From assembly GCA_963678675.1 (NCBI GenBank), contig OY783201.1:15585027-15649026 (forward strand): 64,000 nucleotides of DNA, read 5' to 3'. The DNA comes from Xiphydria camelus. Taxonomy: Eukaryota; Arthropoda; Insecta; Hymenoptera; Xiphydriidae. The notes beneath the pieces were generated by a model. That model worked only from the letters and a program-made list of their open reading frames with translations. It ran no database searches and was not told the DNA's origin. Positions 21,998-32,339 of this stretch are shown in pieces; position 1 is the stretch's first letter, and every line of letters begins with the position of its first letter. A program made the translations under genes and the position numbers.

Positions 21998-22705
21998 CTG
22001 CTACCTGGGTATACTTCGACTAATAGTTCGTTTCTACCGAATCTGTTCTTTAGACTGTTTATTACTTTATCATAGTTGTTTGCCGTTGGCGGATAGCTGT
22101 TGACCAACTCACTCGCTCGAGAGTCTTTTACCATCGCCTGTATTAGGTACTGGAATTTATCTTCCTTTGGCATCGACCCGTCCTTGTGAATACCTTCAAA
22201 TTGACTCCAAAACTGTAGCCATTCTCTTACATCCCCATTGAATTTTTTTAGTTCAATTTTGGGCAGTTTGAACCCTCGTTTATTTTCGTTTTGCCTACTA
22301 TACTGATGTGGAACAACCTCCGGTGCCTGCTCCTGTGATACGTTGCGTCGCTGTGCGTCTTCTATGAGACTCGCGACTCGTACCTTCGCCTGTTGGTACT
22401 TCACGCGATACTCATCCGCTGCGGCGATTTCCGCATCCATTTCGGCTTCCGGTGTATCCCCGTCGACCATGAGTTCTATCATCTTCTCGTTATTTTCTTC
22501 GAGCTCCTTTGCTTTATCCTCTAAGAGTGCGAAATGAACTTGTATATCTGCCAACTGGGTATTTTCTCTCGTAAGCTCGTCGTTCAAAATGGTGAGATTG
22601 CGTGAGAATGCGGTGCGCGACACTTTTCGTCCTTTCTTTATGCGTTCCATTGTCAGGACACCAGCTCGACTTTTGCTAAATAACACCTCAATACACAAAC
22701 TTCCG

Positions 22706-22722
22706 TCCTGTCACGGTCGCCA
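22706..22722 (-). promoter_or_regulatory. Probable BEL primer-binding site
   Basis: TGGCGACCGTGACAGGA lies three bases inside the 5' LTR on the minus strand, where a tRNA primer site is expected. I cannot name the tRNA without a database. Confidence 0.6.
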
Positions 22723-22725
22723 CTA

Positions 22726-22943
22726 TGTTACGGAACGTGTATGGGTGGATGTTTAACGAATGGAACACTTTATTTGCACTCGAATTGCTTTATTTTGCAC
22801 AGCTCAAACTCTTACCACGTGCGTTAGCTCGCTCATCTTACCATAGAACTACTAAAATTATAGAAAGTGCGAAGGCGCTGGATATCAGGACGAACGCTAG
22901 TGGCTCGCCCTAGCGGAAATAAGAATAAACTAAAATCACAACA
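22726..22943 (-). repeat. BEL 5' LTR (intact, 218 bp)
   Basis: It runs from TGTTACGGAACG to CACAACA in plus-strand coordinates and is followed by ATGGA. It serves as the uninterrupted reference for the split 3' LTR, which is how the empty pogo target CTCTTACCACG can be read. Transcription would run leftward. Confidence 0.95.
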
Positions 22944-23184
22944 ATGGATGATGGAAAAGTTCGACGACATGCATCAGCCTCCACGGAGAAATGTGCCAAA
23001 GACGAAGGACGATTGGTATCCCGCTCATGAAATAGAAATAAATGAAACATAAAATAGTATTGATACAGAAAAAGAATGTAGAGTGCAGGTATTTATTTAC
23101 CAATACGACTCACATTACCATCTGCTAACCAACGTGATTGAATACTTCAGCAAGCATCGATAACCAGGACCATGGTGAATGACT

Positions 23185-24330
23185 TTGTGTTTTGCAACAA
23201 CGAACACCAACTCCCCCGGAGGACACGAAAAGCTGTAACATGAGGAATACGGTGAAAGGTTAATAAAATTATCCCAAACGATACCATGAATGTAAATCAA
23301 TCCTTTTCATATCATGACATGTTGTGGAAAACTCACCGCTGCTTCTTGTTTGCAGGAGACGTTCGAAATTATTCCCTTGCTCAGCCGAGCAATAATCCAA
23401 TCCGCCGTGAAATGCTGAAATTGCAACGACGAGCACCAACTCCCCCGGAGGACACAAAAAGCTGTAACATGAGAAATACGGTGAAAGGTTAATAAAATTA
23501 TCCCAAACGATACCATGAATATAAATAAATCCTTTTCATATCATGACATGTTGTGGAAAACTCACCGCTGCTTCATGTTTGCAGGAGACGTTCGAAATTA
23601 TTCCCTTGCTCAGCCGAGCAATAATCTAATCCGCCGTGAAATGCTGAAATTGCAACGACGAGCACCAACTCCCCCGGAGGACACGAAAAGCTATAACATG
23701 AGGAATACGGTGAAAGGTTAATAAAATTATCCCAAACGATACCATGAATGTAAATAAATCCTTTTCATATTATGACATGTTGTGGAAAACTCACCGCTGC
23801 TTCATGTTTGCAGGAGACGTTCGAAATTATTCCCTTGCTCAGCCGAGCAATAATCCAATCCGCCGTGAAATGCTGAAATTGCAACGACGAGCACCAACTC
23901 CCCCGGAGGACACGAAAAGCTGTAACATGAGGAATGCGGTGAAAGGTTAATAAAATTATCCCAAACGATACCATGAATGTAAATAAATTCTTTTCATATC
24001 ATGACATGTTGTGGAAAACTCACCGCTGCTTCATGTTTGCAGGAGACGTTCGAAATTATTCCCTTGCTCAGCCGAGCAATAATCCAATCCGCCGTGAAAT
24101 GCTGAAATTGCAACGACGAGCACCAACTCCCCCGGAGGACACGAAAAGCTGTAACATGAGGAATACGGTGAAAGTTTAATAAAATTATCCCAAACGATAC
24201 CATGAATGTAAATAAATCCTTTTCATATCATGACATGTTGTGGAAAACTCACCGCTGCTTCAAGTTTATAGCAGATGTTCGAAATGATTCCCTTGCTCAG
24301 CCGAGCAATAACCTAATCGGTCGTAAAATG
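23185..24330 (+). repeat. Five tandem 229-bp units from the transposase 3' end
   Basis: The motif starting ATGAATGTAAAT recurs at 23286, 23515, 23744, 23973 and 24202, exactly 229 bp apart. Differences between units are few. Each unit holds, on the minus strand, the last codons of the transposase (YCSAEQGN...LLQT stop) and the sequence after it. The right-arm copy (27050-27290) has one unit. Plus-strand 68-codon frames in each unit are by-products of the repeat. Confidence 0.93.
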
Positions 24331-25427
24331 CTGAGGTTGCATTTTGGATCGCTTCCGGGGGGATCTCCTCACAGATCCTCATTATCTCCCAGTCGAGGTC
24401 CTCAACGGTCAGGAGATGGCGACGCTCGTTGTATAACTGGTCCTTCACGTAGCCCCAGAAAAAATAATCCATCGGCGTCAGGTCGGGTGATCGCGCCGGC
24501 CACGGAATTGGACCCCCTCTTCCTAACCAGCGGTTAGGGAATTCCTCGTCCAGGAATCGCCGGACTCGTATCGTCGAGTGCGCGGGAGCGCCGTCGTGTT
24601 GAAAGTACATAGGGGCTCCGATCTATAAGTAACAGTAATTAAATAGTCGATTTTCAATAGCTTACCACGGGACTGTAATAACGTGACTGCATTCTAGTGA
24701 TACTTACTTCTTCGATCATTCGAAGCGACGGTATTACTAAATATCTCAGAATTTCGAGATACATCTGGCCGTTCAAATTTTCGCGAAAAAAACCGGTCCT
24801 ATTATTCGGTTTCCAATTATTCCAGCCCAGACGTTTATTTTAATGGGGTACTGGGTCCTCACGTCCCGCAGTACCCTAGGATTTTCTGTTGCCCAATATC
24901 TCACATTTCGCCGGTTAGGTCTGTATACCGCGAAGAAAGTACATTCGTCGGTGAAACAAATTCTCTCCGACAGGCCAGAGGCTCGACATTTATCTGTTCT
25001 ATCATTGTTTCAGAAAATGCCATTCGATGATCATCGTTGCCTGGTATGAGTTCCTGATGGCAACGAGGTATATAGAGGGGAAATATTTATTATCCCGCAA
25101 AACCTTCCACGCCGTACTCTTGGAGATATCGAACTCTCGGGCCACCGTAGCCGCACTTGTTCGAGAGTTGTTCTCGACGTTCGCGCATATTAAGATCTTC
25201 GTCTCTTCGTCTAATTGTCTCGTTGGGTAACGGATTTCCGTGTGGTCGCCGTTGACACATCCTGTACTTTTTAATCGGTCAACAAGATTCCTGATAGTCT
25301 CGTGACTCGGTATCGGCCTGTCAGGATACTCGGCAGCAAAGTGGTCCCTCACACTGCGAAGACTCTCACCTTGCAAATACCTGAAGACGATTCCAATCTT
25401 TTCTTCAATCGTGTAAATTTCCGGCAT
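24266..25427 (-). pseudogene. DD41D-type mariner transposase, copy 1
   Basis: The N-terminal part (from 25427) reads MPEIYTIEEKIGIVFRYLQG with a helix-turn-helix (PSHETIRNLVDRLKSTG, REFDISKSTAWKVLRDN), resembling the DUF4817-containing group. A frame break follows around 25000. An 85-bp intron (24623-24707, GTAAGT...ATAG) precedes the exon with YFQHDGAPAHSTIRVRRF and RSPDLTPMDYFFWGYVKD. The two aspartates are 41 residues apart, as in DD41D elements of the IS630-Tc1-mariner group. The first catalytic Asp region (FTDECTFF) is preserved only in the other copy. Confidence 0.85.
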
Positions 25428-25469
25428 TTTTTAACAACCTCTTTAACTTTGACAGTCACTGATAATTCA

Positions 25470-25868
25470 AAATTTATCACAATACATGAACTAAACACAA
25501 CAGACTCAAACTCTTGACTCTACTGCAATCAGAATGTACGTGTTCTCGGCACAGAGATCTGTCCAAGACTACACTCGAAAACTAGAGGATTGAGGACTAC
25601 TTATATACCTGGGGATTACCGTTGCGGCTACCCCATGAGCCATCGTCTGGACTGTCTGGTCGCCACATGTTCGGGAAAAGAAATTTTCACTAGAAAACCC
25701 AGTAAGAATGTTTCTCCCCTTTCTCTGTACTTTCCACAAAGAGCCATAAAGTAATAAATGGTCCCTTTCTGACAGGCCAAAATAAAAATACAAGGTAATG
25801 TTGAATTTTGAAGGAAAATAATTTTAACAGGAATCCAACAGACCCCCTCAAAATTCAATCGCTAATAA
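25470..25868 (-). repeat. Probable LTR fragment at the palindrome centre
   Basis: This spacer is not repeated in the arms. On the minus strand a purine tract TTTTGAGGGGG (25849-25859) precedes TGTTGGATTCC, then TGGCGACCAGACAGTCC, and a TATATAAG box (about 25605-25612) lies some 80 bp before GTCTTGGACAGATC. This looks like a solo or truncated 3' LTR of another retrotransposon. The boundaries are not certain. Confidence 0.45.
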
Positions 25869-25904
25869 TTTTAGCCACAATGCTTCTCTCACTGCTTCGA
25901 ATCA

Positions 25905-27736
25905 GTGATTATTGTCAAAGTTAAAGAGATTGTTGAAAAATGCCGAAAACTTACACGATTAGAGAGGTGTTAATCGTCACGAGGTATTTGCAAGGTGAGA
26001 GCCTTCGAAGTGTAAGAGACCACTTTGCTGCTGAGTATCTTGACAGGTCGATACCGAGTCACGAGACCATCAGGAATCTTGTTGACCGATTAAAAAGTAC
26101 AGGATGTGTCAACGGCGACCACATGGAAATCCGTTACCCAACGAGACAATTAGACAAAGATTTTAATATGCGCGAACGTCAAGAAAAACTCTGGAACAAG
26201 TGCGGCTACGGTGACCCGAGAGGTCGGCATCTCCAAGAGTACGGCGTGGAAGGTTTTGTGGGATAATAAATATTTCTCCTCTATATACCTCGTTGCCATC
26301 AGGAACTCATACCAGGCGACGATGATCATCGGATGGCATGTTCTGAAACAATGATGGAACAGATAAATGTCGAGCCTGGCCTGTCGGAGAGAATTTGTTT
26401 CACCGACGAATGTACTTTCTTCGCGGTACACAGACCTAACCGGCGAAATGTGAGATATTGGGCAACAGAAAATCCCAGGGTACTGCGGGACGTGAGGACC
26501 CAGTACCCCATTAAAATAAACATCTGGGCTGGAATAATTGGAAACCGAATAACAGGACCGGTTTTCTTTCGCGAAAATTTGAACGGCCAGATGTATCTCG
26601 AAATTCTGAGATATTTAGTAATACCGTCGCTTCGAATGATCGAAGAAGTAAGTATCACTAGAATGCAGTCACGTTATTACAGTCCCGTGGTAAGCTATTG
26701 AAAATCGACTATTTAATTACTGTTACTTATAGATCGGAGCCCCTATGTACTTTCAACACGACGGCGCTCCCGCGCACTCGACGATACGAGTCCGGCGATT
26801 CCTGGATGAGGAATTTCTTAACCGCTGGTTAGGAAGAGGGGGTCCAATTCCGTGGCCGCCGCGATTGCCCAACCTGACGCCGATGGATTATTTTTTCTGG
26901 GGCTACGTGAAACAGCAGTTATACAATGAGCGTCGCCATCTCCTGACTGTTGAGGACCTCGACTGGGAAATAATGAGGATCTGTGAGGAGATCCCCCGGA
27001 AGCGATCCAAAATACGACCTCACAGCATTTTACGACCGATTAGGTTATTGCTCGGCTGAGCAAGGGAATAATTTTGAACATCTCCTGCAAACATGAAGCA
27101 GTGGTGAGTTTTCCACAAAATGTCATAATATGAAAAGGATTTATTTACATTCATAGGGGTATCGTTTTGGATAATTTTATTAACCTTTCACGGTATTCCT
27201 CATGTTACAGCTTCTCCTGTCCTCCGGGGGAGTTGGTGCTCGTTGTTGCAAAACACAAAGTCATTAATCATGGTCCTGGTTATCGACGCTTGCTGAAATA
27301 TTCAATCACGTTGGTTAGCAGATGGTAATGTGAGTCGTATTGGTAAATAAATACCTGCACTACATTCTTTTTCTGTATCAATACTATTTTATGTTTTATT
27401 TATTTCTATTTCATGAGCGGGATATCGTTTCGCGAATGGAAATATTTTATTAACTTTGAAAACCACATTTTATTTTCAAAAAATACAATTACTCTGAAAA
27501 ATTCCACCTTGTAAACAAATTTTTGTATCAACCGCCATACTTTCTCGTCTGCTCAGTGCCTACGCACTAGGGAACTTTTGTCGCGACGATTGACGTCTGC
27601 CGACGATAGGCAGAGCCGATCGCTCGGCGTCCTTGCGTCTCCGACCAATAGCGTACATACTATAGTCTACAAACTGCTATGCACCATATCGGCCTATGTC
27701 AACAACCCAGGAAAACACCCGGTATAGACTGAGACG
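25905..27736 (+). mobile_element. Mariner-type element, right-arm copy
   Basis: It is inverted relative to 1887-2210 plus 23016-25465. It contains the second transposase copy (25940 to about 27090), one 229-bp unit (27050-27290), and the shared outer end (27421-27736, ending ACCCGGTATAGACTGAGAC). It lacks about 380 bp present in the left arm. Confidence 0.85.
25940..27090 (+). pseudogene. DD41D-type mariner transposase, copy 2
   Basis: It starts MPKTYTIREVLIVTRYLQG with a small deletion relative to copy 1. It breaks near 26160-26270 and resumes at 26333 with ERICFTDECTFFAVHRPN (first catalytic Asp) and INIWAGIIGNRITGPVFF. The 85-bp intron (26648-26732) is at the same place as in copy 1. The final exon has YFQHDGAPAHSTI and LTPMDYFFWGYVK. 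At the C-terminus a frame change follows EEIPRKR. It is not functional alone. Confidence 0.85.
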
Positions 27737-27777
27737 GCAGTGAACGTGTTAAAGAAAAATATATCGGGCTTCTGTCG

Positions 27778-28020
27778 GTAGCTGAGCCGCGTCAAAGGAG
27801 TTTCCAGCACGAGCGATCGTGTGCTTTTCCAGAATATGGATCAAAGTACCTCAAATACTGCTATGGACATACCACAGCTGGTTATTTCAACTATTCCTAG
27901 GTGTTGCATACATATCGATGGCGAAAAAAATTCAGAATCAAATCTTAACCAACTTTCTGAGTCTGCATTGACAAAATGTCGCAAAATTCTATCCTCTGAA
28001 AGAAAATTTGATATGTTGTA
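27778..28020 (+). pseudogene. Possible 5' fragment of a CXC-type element protein
   Basis: A frame from ATG 27836 reads MDQSTSNTAMDIPQLVI, then ESALTKCRKILSSERK, and stops at 28020, just before the Harbinger-like insertion. KCRKIL near the N-terminus resembles the start of the insect family whose C-terminus is at 60696-61335. The match is weak, and it may be unrelated. Confidence 0.3.
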
Positions 28021-28036
28021 GACAGACTTTAATCTT

Positions 28037-30041
28037 CCCCTTGTCGAAAACCACTACAGCGGATTGAACACTACAGTGGTCAGTAGTTGTTTCTACAATA
28101 GTGGTCAGTAGTGGTATACAGTGGTGAATAGTGGTCAGTAGTGGTATACAGTGGCGAATAGTGGCATGCAGTGGTACGTAGTGGTAAGAAGTGGTAAGTA
28201 GTGCACATGTAATGGTTATACTATTTTTTTTATTGAATCATAAAAAGGGTACAAAATTTAAATTATACGATGGATGTATCACTTCTGCTCCCGAAAACTC
28301 TGCAATCACGCGAATTGAAGAAAGGTATAATACCTACCTAGATAAATTTAAATGTTACTTATAGAAGACAATGCAATGGTAGATGGCTTCTTTAGTTGAT
28401 ATTATTGGATACCGTTGAGATTCTTGCGATTGTAGACCCGCGTGCTTAAATTTTAAATTTAAACTTGCATTTTTTCTAGTAAAAGAGCGAAGGGAGAACA
28501 AAATTTTCCCGACGTTTCTATGAGTTTCTATCCTATTAAAAAAGAACAATAATCTAAAATGTGTCGCGCGAAATTACCTAACAGGGAAAGACTCACTTAT
28601 AAAAAAAGAAGAGAGATCCATTAATTTTGATTCTCCAGAGCTCTGACTCAGATAAAATTATAATCATGCTTCAATCTCACGCGTGGAAAGCAAGGCTACA
28701 ATAGCCGTTCCTCGGAGCACCATCCGACGCGAATGCTGCTACCCAGAGAAATTGAGCATCATCGAGTTCTTAATCTAGAACGAATCATCGAGCGTCAACG
28801 TCGCGGTGGAATTTCTACTGTCCGGCGATTGCATTGCGATATATCGTTTCCGTAAGATCTCTTGAAGGTCGTTGCAAGGGCTATTTTCGCGTTTGGCTCG
28901 CAAAGGTCTCTCACCCGGCGATCTGAAAAACACGTTTAAAAGCCCACTGTGAACAAAATCAATCCTTCGCAGCCACGACATTCTGACAATGCGAAACTCC
29001 TCTTTGTTCCTGGCGAATTAAAAGTTTACCGCGATAAAATTGTTTAATCATACCTTGCGACGAGTTTCAATTTGACTTTGTCGATGTCTTTCAGTATATC
29101 GCCTATTAATTTCTGGGAGATCAGTGGCGGTTTATGCCGATCGACGAACTTGTAGTCTTGTAAACTAGCTCTCCTTGCGATGTGAGGAGTCGTCGGAGGT
29201 GGCAGAGGTGGCGGCATATAATAATAACTAATTAAAAGTTTTAACATTACGATCAAAACGATTACTTACAGTAATTAGCATTGATCCCAAAGCAAGAAAT
29301 CTTAAAGTTGGCAATCATTTCGTTGCTGGCTGAATTGCTGCATTTCTTTGCGACCTCGGTGCAATGCGATGTCGTATTTGTCCCAATAATCTCTGGTCGG
29401 TTTTGTTTTTCCAAACGAAATCGAGTGAGGAATTGGCTTTCTACATCATTGTAAGTATTCTTCGAAATAGTCAACTCTGGAATAGTTTTGTATTAGATAT
29501 TGATTATAAATTAATAGGTATAGGTATCTTTTATTTACTTACCGGGCACGTATTTTCTTCGGATTTCTCATTCTTGGTAATACGTCAATATCTTCATCAA
29601 ATGATGATTCAAAAACTGGTTTATCAAATAACTCCATTTCAAAATTAATAACAATTTACCACAACGATCAGGTTATGACTATGTCAGGGAAGAATATAGA
29701 CACAAACAAAAAGTTAGGTTATACTGAGGATAGCTAGCTTACCCCCCAATGAAACTACCGGATAAGTTATGTCTGCATTTATTCCAAAGTTTATGTTATT
29801 CCAGACTTATACCATACTTGTAAAACGCTTGCGTACTGGTTATTCTCAGTATAGCGCTATACCGCGTTTATACCGTGTTGGTAAAACCGGCCCTAAATAT
29901 CACTTTTGGATCACTGCTCACCACCATTGAACCACTACTAACCATCATTGAACCACTGCTCACCACTATTGTGCCACTACTCAGGTTTTCAGTAGTGGTT
30001 GAAAATATTCTGTAGTGTTCTGTAGTGGTTTTCGACACGGG
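28037..30041 (-). mobile_element. Decayed PIF/Harbinger-like element, 2.0 kb
   Basis: The inverted ends are TTGTCGAAAACCACTACAG (28041) and CTGTAGTGGTTTTCGACACGGG (ending 30041). Inside each end is an array of GTAGTGGT / ACCACTAC motifs (28060-28205, 29915-30030). Minus-strand pieces of a Harbinger-type transposase lie between. The central 28260-29040 has no frame I could identify. Confidence 0.75.
29265..29637 (-). pseudogene. PIF/Harbinger transposase remnants
   Basis: A first exon (29637-29543) reads MELFDKPVFESSFDED, then PRMRNPKKIRAR, and ends at a GTAAGT donor. After it come a DYFEEY piece, FLTRFRLEKQ and, in another frame, LGQIRHRIAPRSQRNAAIQP with TLRFLALGSMLITV. These are hallmarks of the N-terminal part of Harbinger nucleases. 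Frameshifts and an in-frame stop make it dead. The DDE region is not seen. Confidence 0.7.
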
Positions 30042-32339
30042 TCCGATTTCCGTAAATTAGTTTTCTCTATTTAAAACAATTTGCTTGGTTTCAGGTACGT
30101 TTTATAAGTGTACGTTTTCAAGGATGCATATTTTTGAATAATATTAGGTACCAATATAATACCTATATATTTTTTAATTATTAAGCTGCTTTTGACTTTT
30201 ATTGTAAGCATTAGGGAAATGTGCTTTTTGTTAAATTATTTTTTCTAACTATTTTTCCTATTACCACCTCTGGAAAAAGTTCTTATATACAAGTATGTTT
30301 CTGAATTATTTTATATCATTTAATAATGAATGTTTCAGTTTAATATATTCTTTTATTATGTTCCATTTACGTTATCATAGTAGAATGAATAATTGTTTAC
30401 TTTTCGGTCTTTTATTTTAACAGTATATCTTTTTATAACTAAGACACAAATTTACATCGCACAAATCAGTTATATAAGTCATTAATATACTTATGACCGC
30501 GTTTGCTTAGATCGCCGGACCTCTGTGTATTGTTTGTTGGAACACGCAAATTAACAAACTGTAAACTGCGGCACACTGTCACAGAAGTAGATAGGTTAGA
30601 GTCGCCGTTCTCCCGGGGAGCAGACCGATTCTCCCGCTATTGACCATGAGAAGCAAGTTCACCCGTTTTCGTGCGATGGGAGCGCTTCCGCAGTTACAGA
30701 ATAGTGATTCCTTCACTCTCCTTGCTTTTTCAGTGAACTCCGCCCGCTCCTTACTTACAGGAATAACTGTTTAGGTACACGTTTTAACGGTCGGGCACGA
30801 GCTGGTAGGGCGAGGGAAGCTCTCACCCGAGGGACGTTCACTTCCCAGATACGTTCACTCTCCCCGGAATTACAGAATAGCCGTCCAGGAAGTGAGGTAG
30901 GAGCGATGATGATGCGGCGCTGTGATAAGTCGGTGCGTGCGGTGGTGTATGTGGAGCGCCGTGTGCGTGTGATGGCTCTGCAGTGGTGTGTGTTTACCGG
31001 CTCAAGGGTGTGTTCCTGCCGGAGGGCGGTGAATGCTGCTGATTGGTCCATCACGTCGGGGTCACTAATGTGGCGGCGAGCTAAATGATGTGTGCGTCGC
31101 CGATGCCAGTCGCCTACCCGCCACTGGTGTCGGTGAGCCTCGGTGATATATATAGAAATCTGGTCGTGTCCGAGTACTAGCGAGAAGTCGGAGAGATAGG
31201 GCCTGAGATGCGCGGGAGCCGTGGTAGCCAGCGGATCGGTGTAGTAGTCGCCTGGCGGTCGGTCGTGGTAGTAGATCGCCACATGTGCGTTATACGTCGC
31301 GACATCTGTTGTTATAAATGTGGCGAACTTCTAAGCTAGATAATGCGTATACTCTGTATGGCAAAGGAGTGAAAATTGAAGAATAATTGTTGATTTTAAT
31401 GCAATACAATTAGTTTTTGAAGGCAATACTTTGTGATATAAGAATATTTATCGATTCTGCTGCAAAAAGGTAAATTCGATATTCAATTCTTTGCGTATTT
31501 AGCATAATACTACAAATTTAGAGGTTAAGAAAACGTAAACATTGGATTGCGAAATTGATATAATTAAAAATTTTAATCATGAAGTTTTATTAAAATTCAT
31601 TTGAGAAGGAATGAAGACGATTTAGAATAATTTATTTTATAAGTTTGGAAAAAGGAAGTCTGAAATTTAGCTAAGTAAAGTTCCGCAATGAGGAACTTGC
31701 ATGAAATTTTTTTTTCCTTTAAAATTTTACTCAACGAAGCTATCGTGTTATAAAAAGCAGGGAGCACTGTATTTTTTAATAATATGTAACTATATTGGAG
31801 AAAAAGATTTAATTAATCGTGCCTCAAATGCCTAAACCACGCCCCGACCCAGAACGCAGTATGATTGGCCTAGACGCTTTTACTGTTGCGTGACGTCACA
31901 CATTCGATGATCATTGGCTAAATCTCAATTTTAACCAATGACTGTCGAGTGCTCCTAACTACGCCCCGCCCTAGAACGCAGTATGATTGGCTGATAGCAC
32001 ATTTACTGTTGCGTGACATCACACATTGCTTCTCGCTGTTTGCGCGGCAATTTCAAACGCTACATTTTTAACTCAAATTTGTGAAGGTATCCGACATGTT
32101 AACACCATAAGTTTATATACCGTTGAAATTGTAATTTTTTACTCTATTTTTTAAGCCAATAAAAAAAATCATGCAAGTTCCTCATTCTCCAATTCGCGCG
32201 CACAATCGTTCTTCATTTCCCCCACTAGCCTGTCGCACAGTCCGAATACTGTTTTACTACAATTAAGTTACATATCGATTTAATATGATTTAAACAGCAG
32301 TAAGATCCGAGGGCTATGCCGTTACACTCTGGCAAACTC
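30042..32339. other. Non-coding stretch with a GC-rich island and a foldback element
   Basis: 30042-30540 is AT-rich without a gene. 30590-31290 is GC-richer with degenerate internal repeats (ATTACAGAATAG at 30695 and 30872, TTCACTCTCC twice). A 175-codon minus frame there has no recognisable composition or motif. 31687-32186 is a foldback element, listed separately. Confidence 0.5.
31687..32186. mobile_element. Foldback/MITE, 500 bp, with an internal duplication
   Basis: The ends AATGAGGAACTTGCATGA and TCATGCAAGTTCCTCATT are exact inverted copies. The interior has two tandem copies, 120 bp apart, of a unit with CGCAGTATGATTGGC and TACTGTTGCGTGACRTCACACATT (31839-31907, 31959-32029). It is non-coding. 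I could not fix a target duplication. Confidence 0.75.

Larger units (their letters stand above)
13981..22009 (-). mobile_element. 8.0-kb transposon with transposase and DUF4806 gene
   Basis: The inverted ends CCCAGGTAGCAGA...GTACGTGATAATGACGT and the partner ending TCTGCTACCTGGG bound an insert in BEL gag. The flanking TA (13979-13980, 22010-22011) is duplicated; gag joins in frame when the insert and one TA are removed. Both subterminal regions are packed with TGACGT/ACGTCA-like hexamers. It carries two minus-strand genes: a spliced DUF4806 gene (16712-20320) and a single-exon transposase (14471-16597). Two non-coding elements are nested in it (19760-20039 and 21082-21611). Superfamily placement is uncertain. 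Confidence 0.9.
13293..22650 (-). pseudogene. BEL gag, split by the 8-kb transposon
   Basis: The first part (22650-22012) starts MERIKKGRKVSR, the likely start because it lies about 75 bp inside the 5' LTR. It has a coiled coil rich in E and K and then the DUF1759-like core (LPKIELKKFNGD, EWLQFWSQFE). It breaks at the insertion and resumes at 13978 with VRELLKLVLNN. A frameshift near 13870 leads to the C-terminal part with zinc-knuckle cysteines (CIFCRGNHESAQC, CFNCLKSGHGRRFC, CAWCGKK). Gag packages the RNA. This copy cannot make an intact protein. Confidence 0.9.
2520..22943 (-). mobile_element. BEL/Pao LTR retrotransposon, split by later insertions
   Basis: The limits are set by TGTTAC...ACAACA LTRs and a 5-bp target duplication ATGGA (2515-2519 and 22944-22948). 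The minus-strand order is 5' LTR, primer site, gag, zinc knuckles, protease, reverse transcriptase, RNase H, integrase, polypurine tract, 3' LTR. The 3' LTR is broken by a pogo element (2609-8952) and gag by an 8-kb transposon (13981-22009). Without these, about 6.05 kb remains. Several frameshifts make the copy non-autonomous. The two LTRs differ at about 7 of 218 positions by my count, so the insertion is old but not ancient. Confidence 0.95.
22949..25465 (-). mobile_element. Mariner-type element, left-arm copy (with 229-bp repeats)
   Basis: This continues the left arm after the BEL insertion. It contains a decayed transposase on the minus strand (25427-24266), its 3' end amplified as 229-bp tandem units, and about 170 bp (22949-23015 and 2211-2519) absent from or shortened in the right arm. 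Confidence 0.8.

Noticed and set aside
23286..24179. Repeated 68-codon plus-strand frames
   Set aside because: They are antisense to the transposase 3' end within the 229-bp tandem repeat.
30755..31282. 175-codon minus frame in the GC-rich patch
   Set aside because: No motif, no signal peptide and no splice context. GC-rich DNA has few stops, and repeats explain the length.
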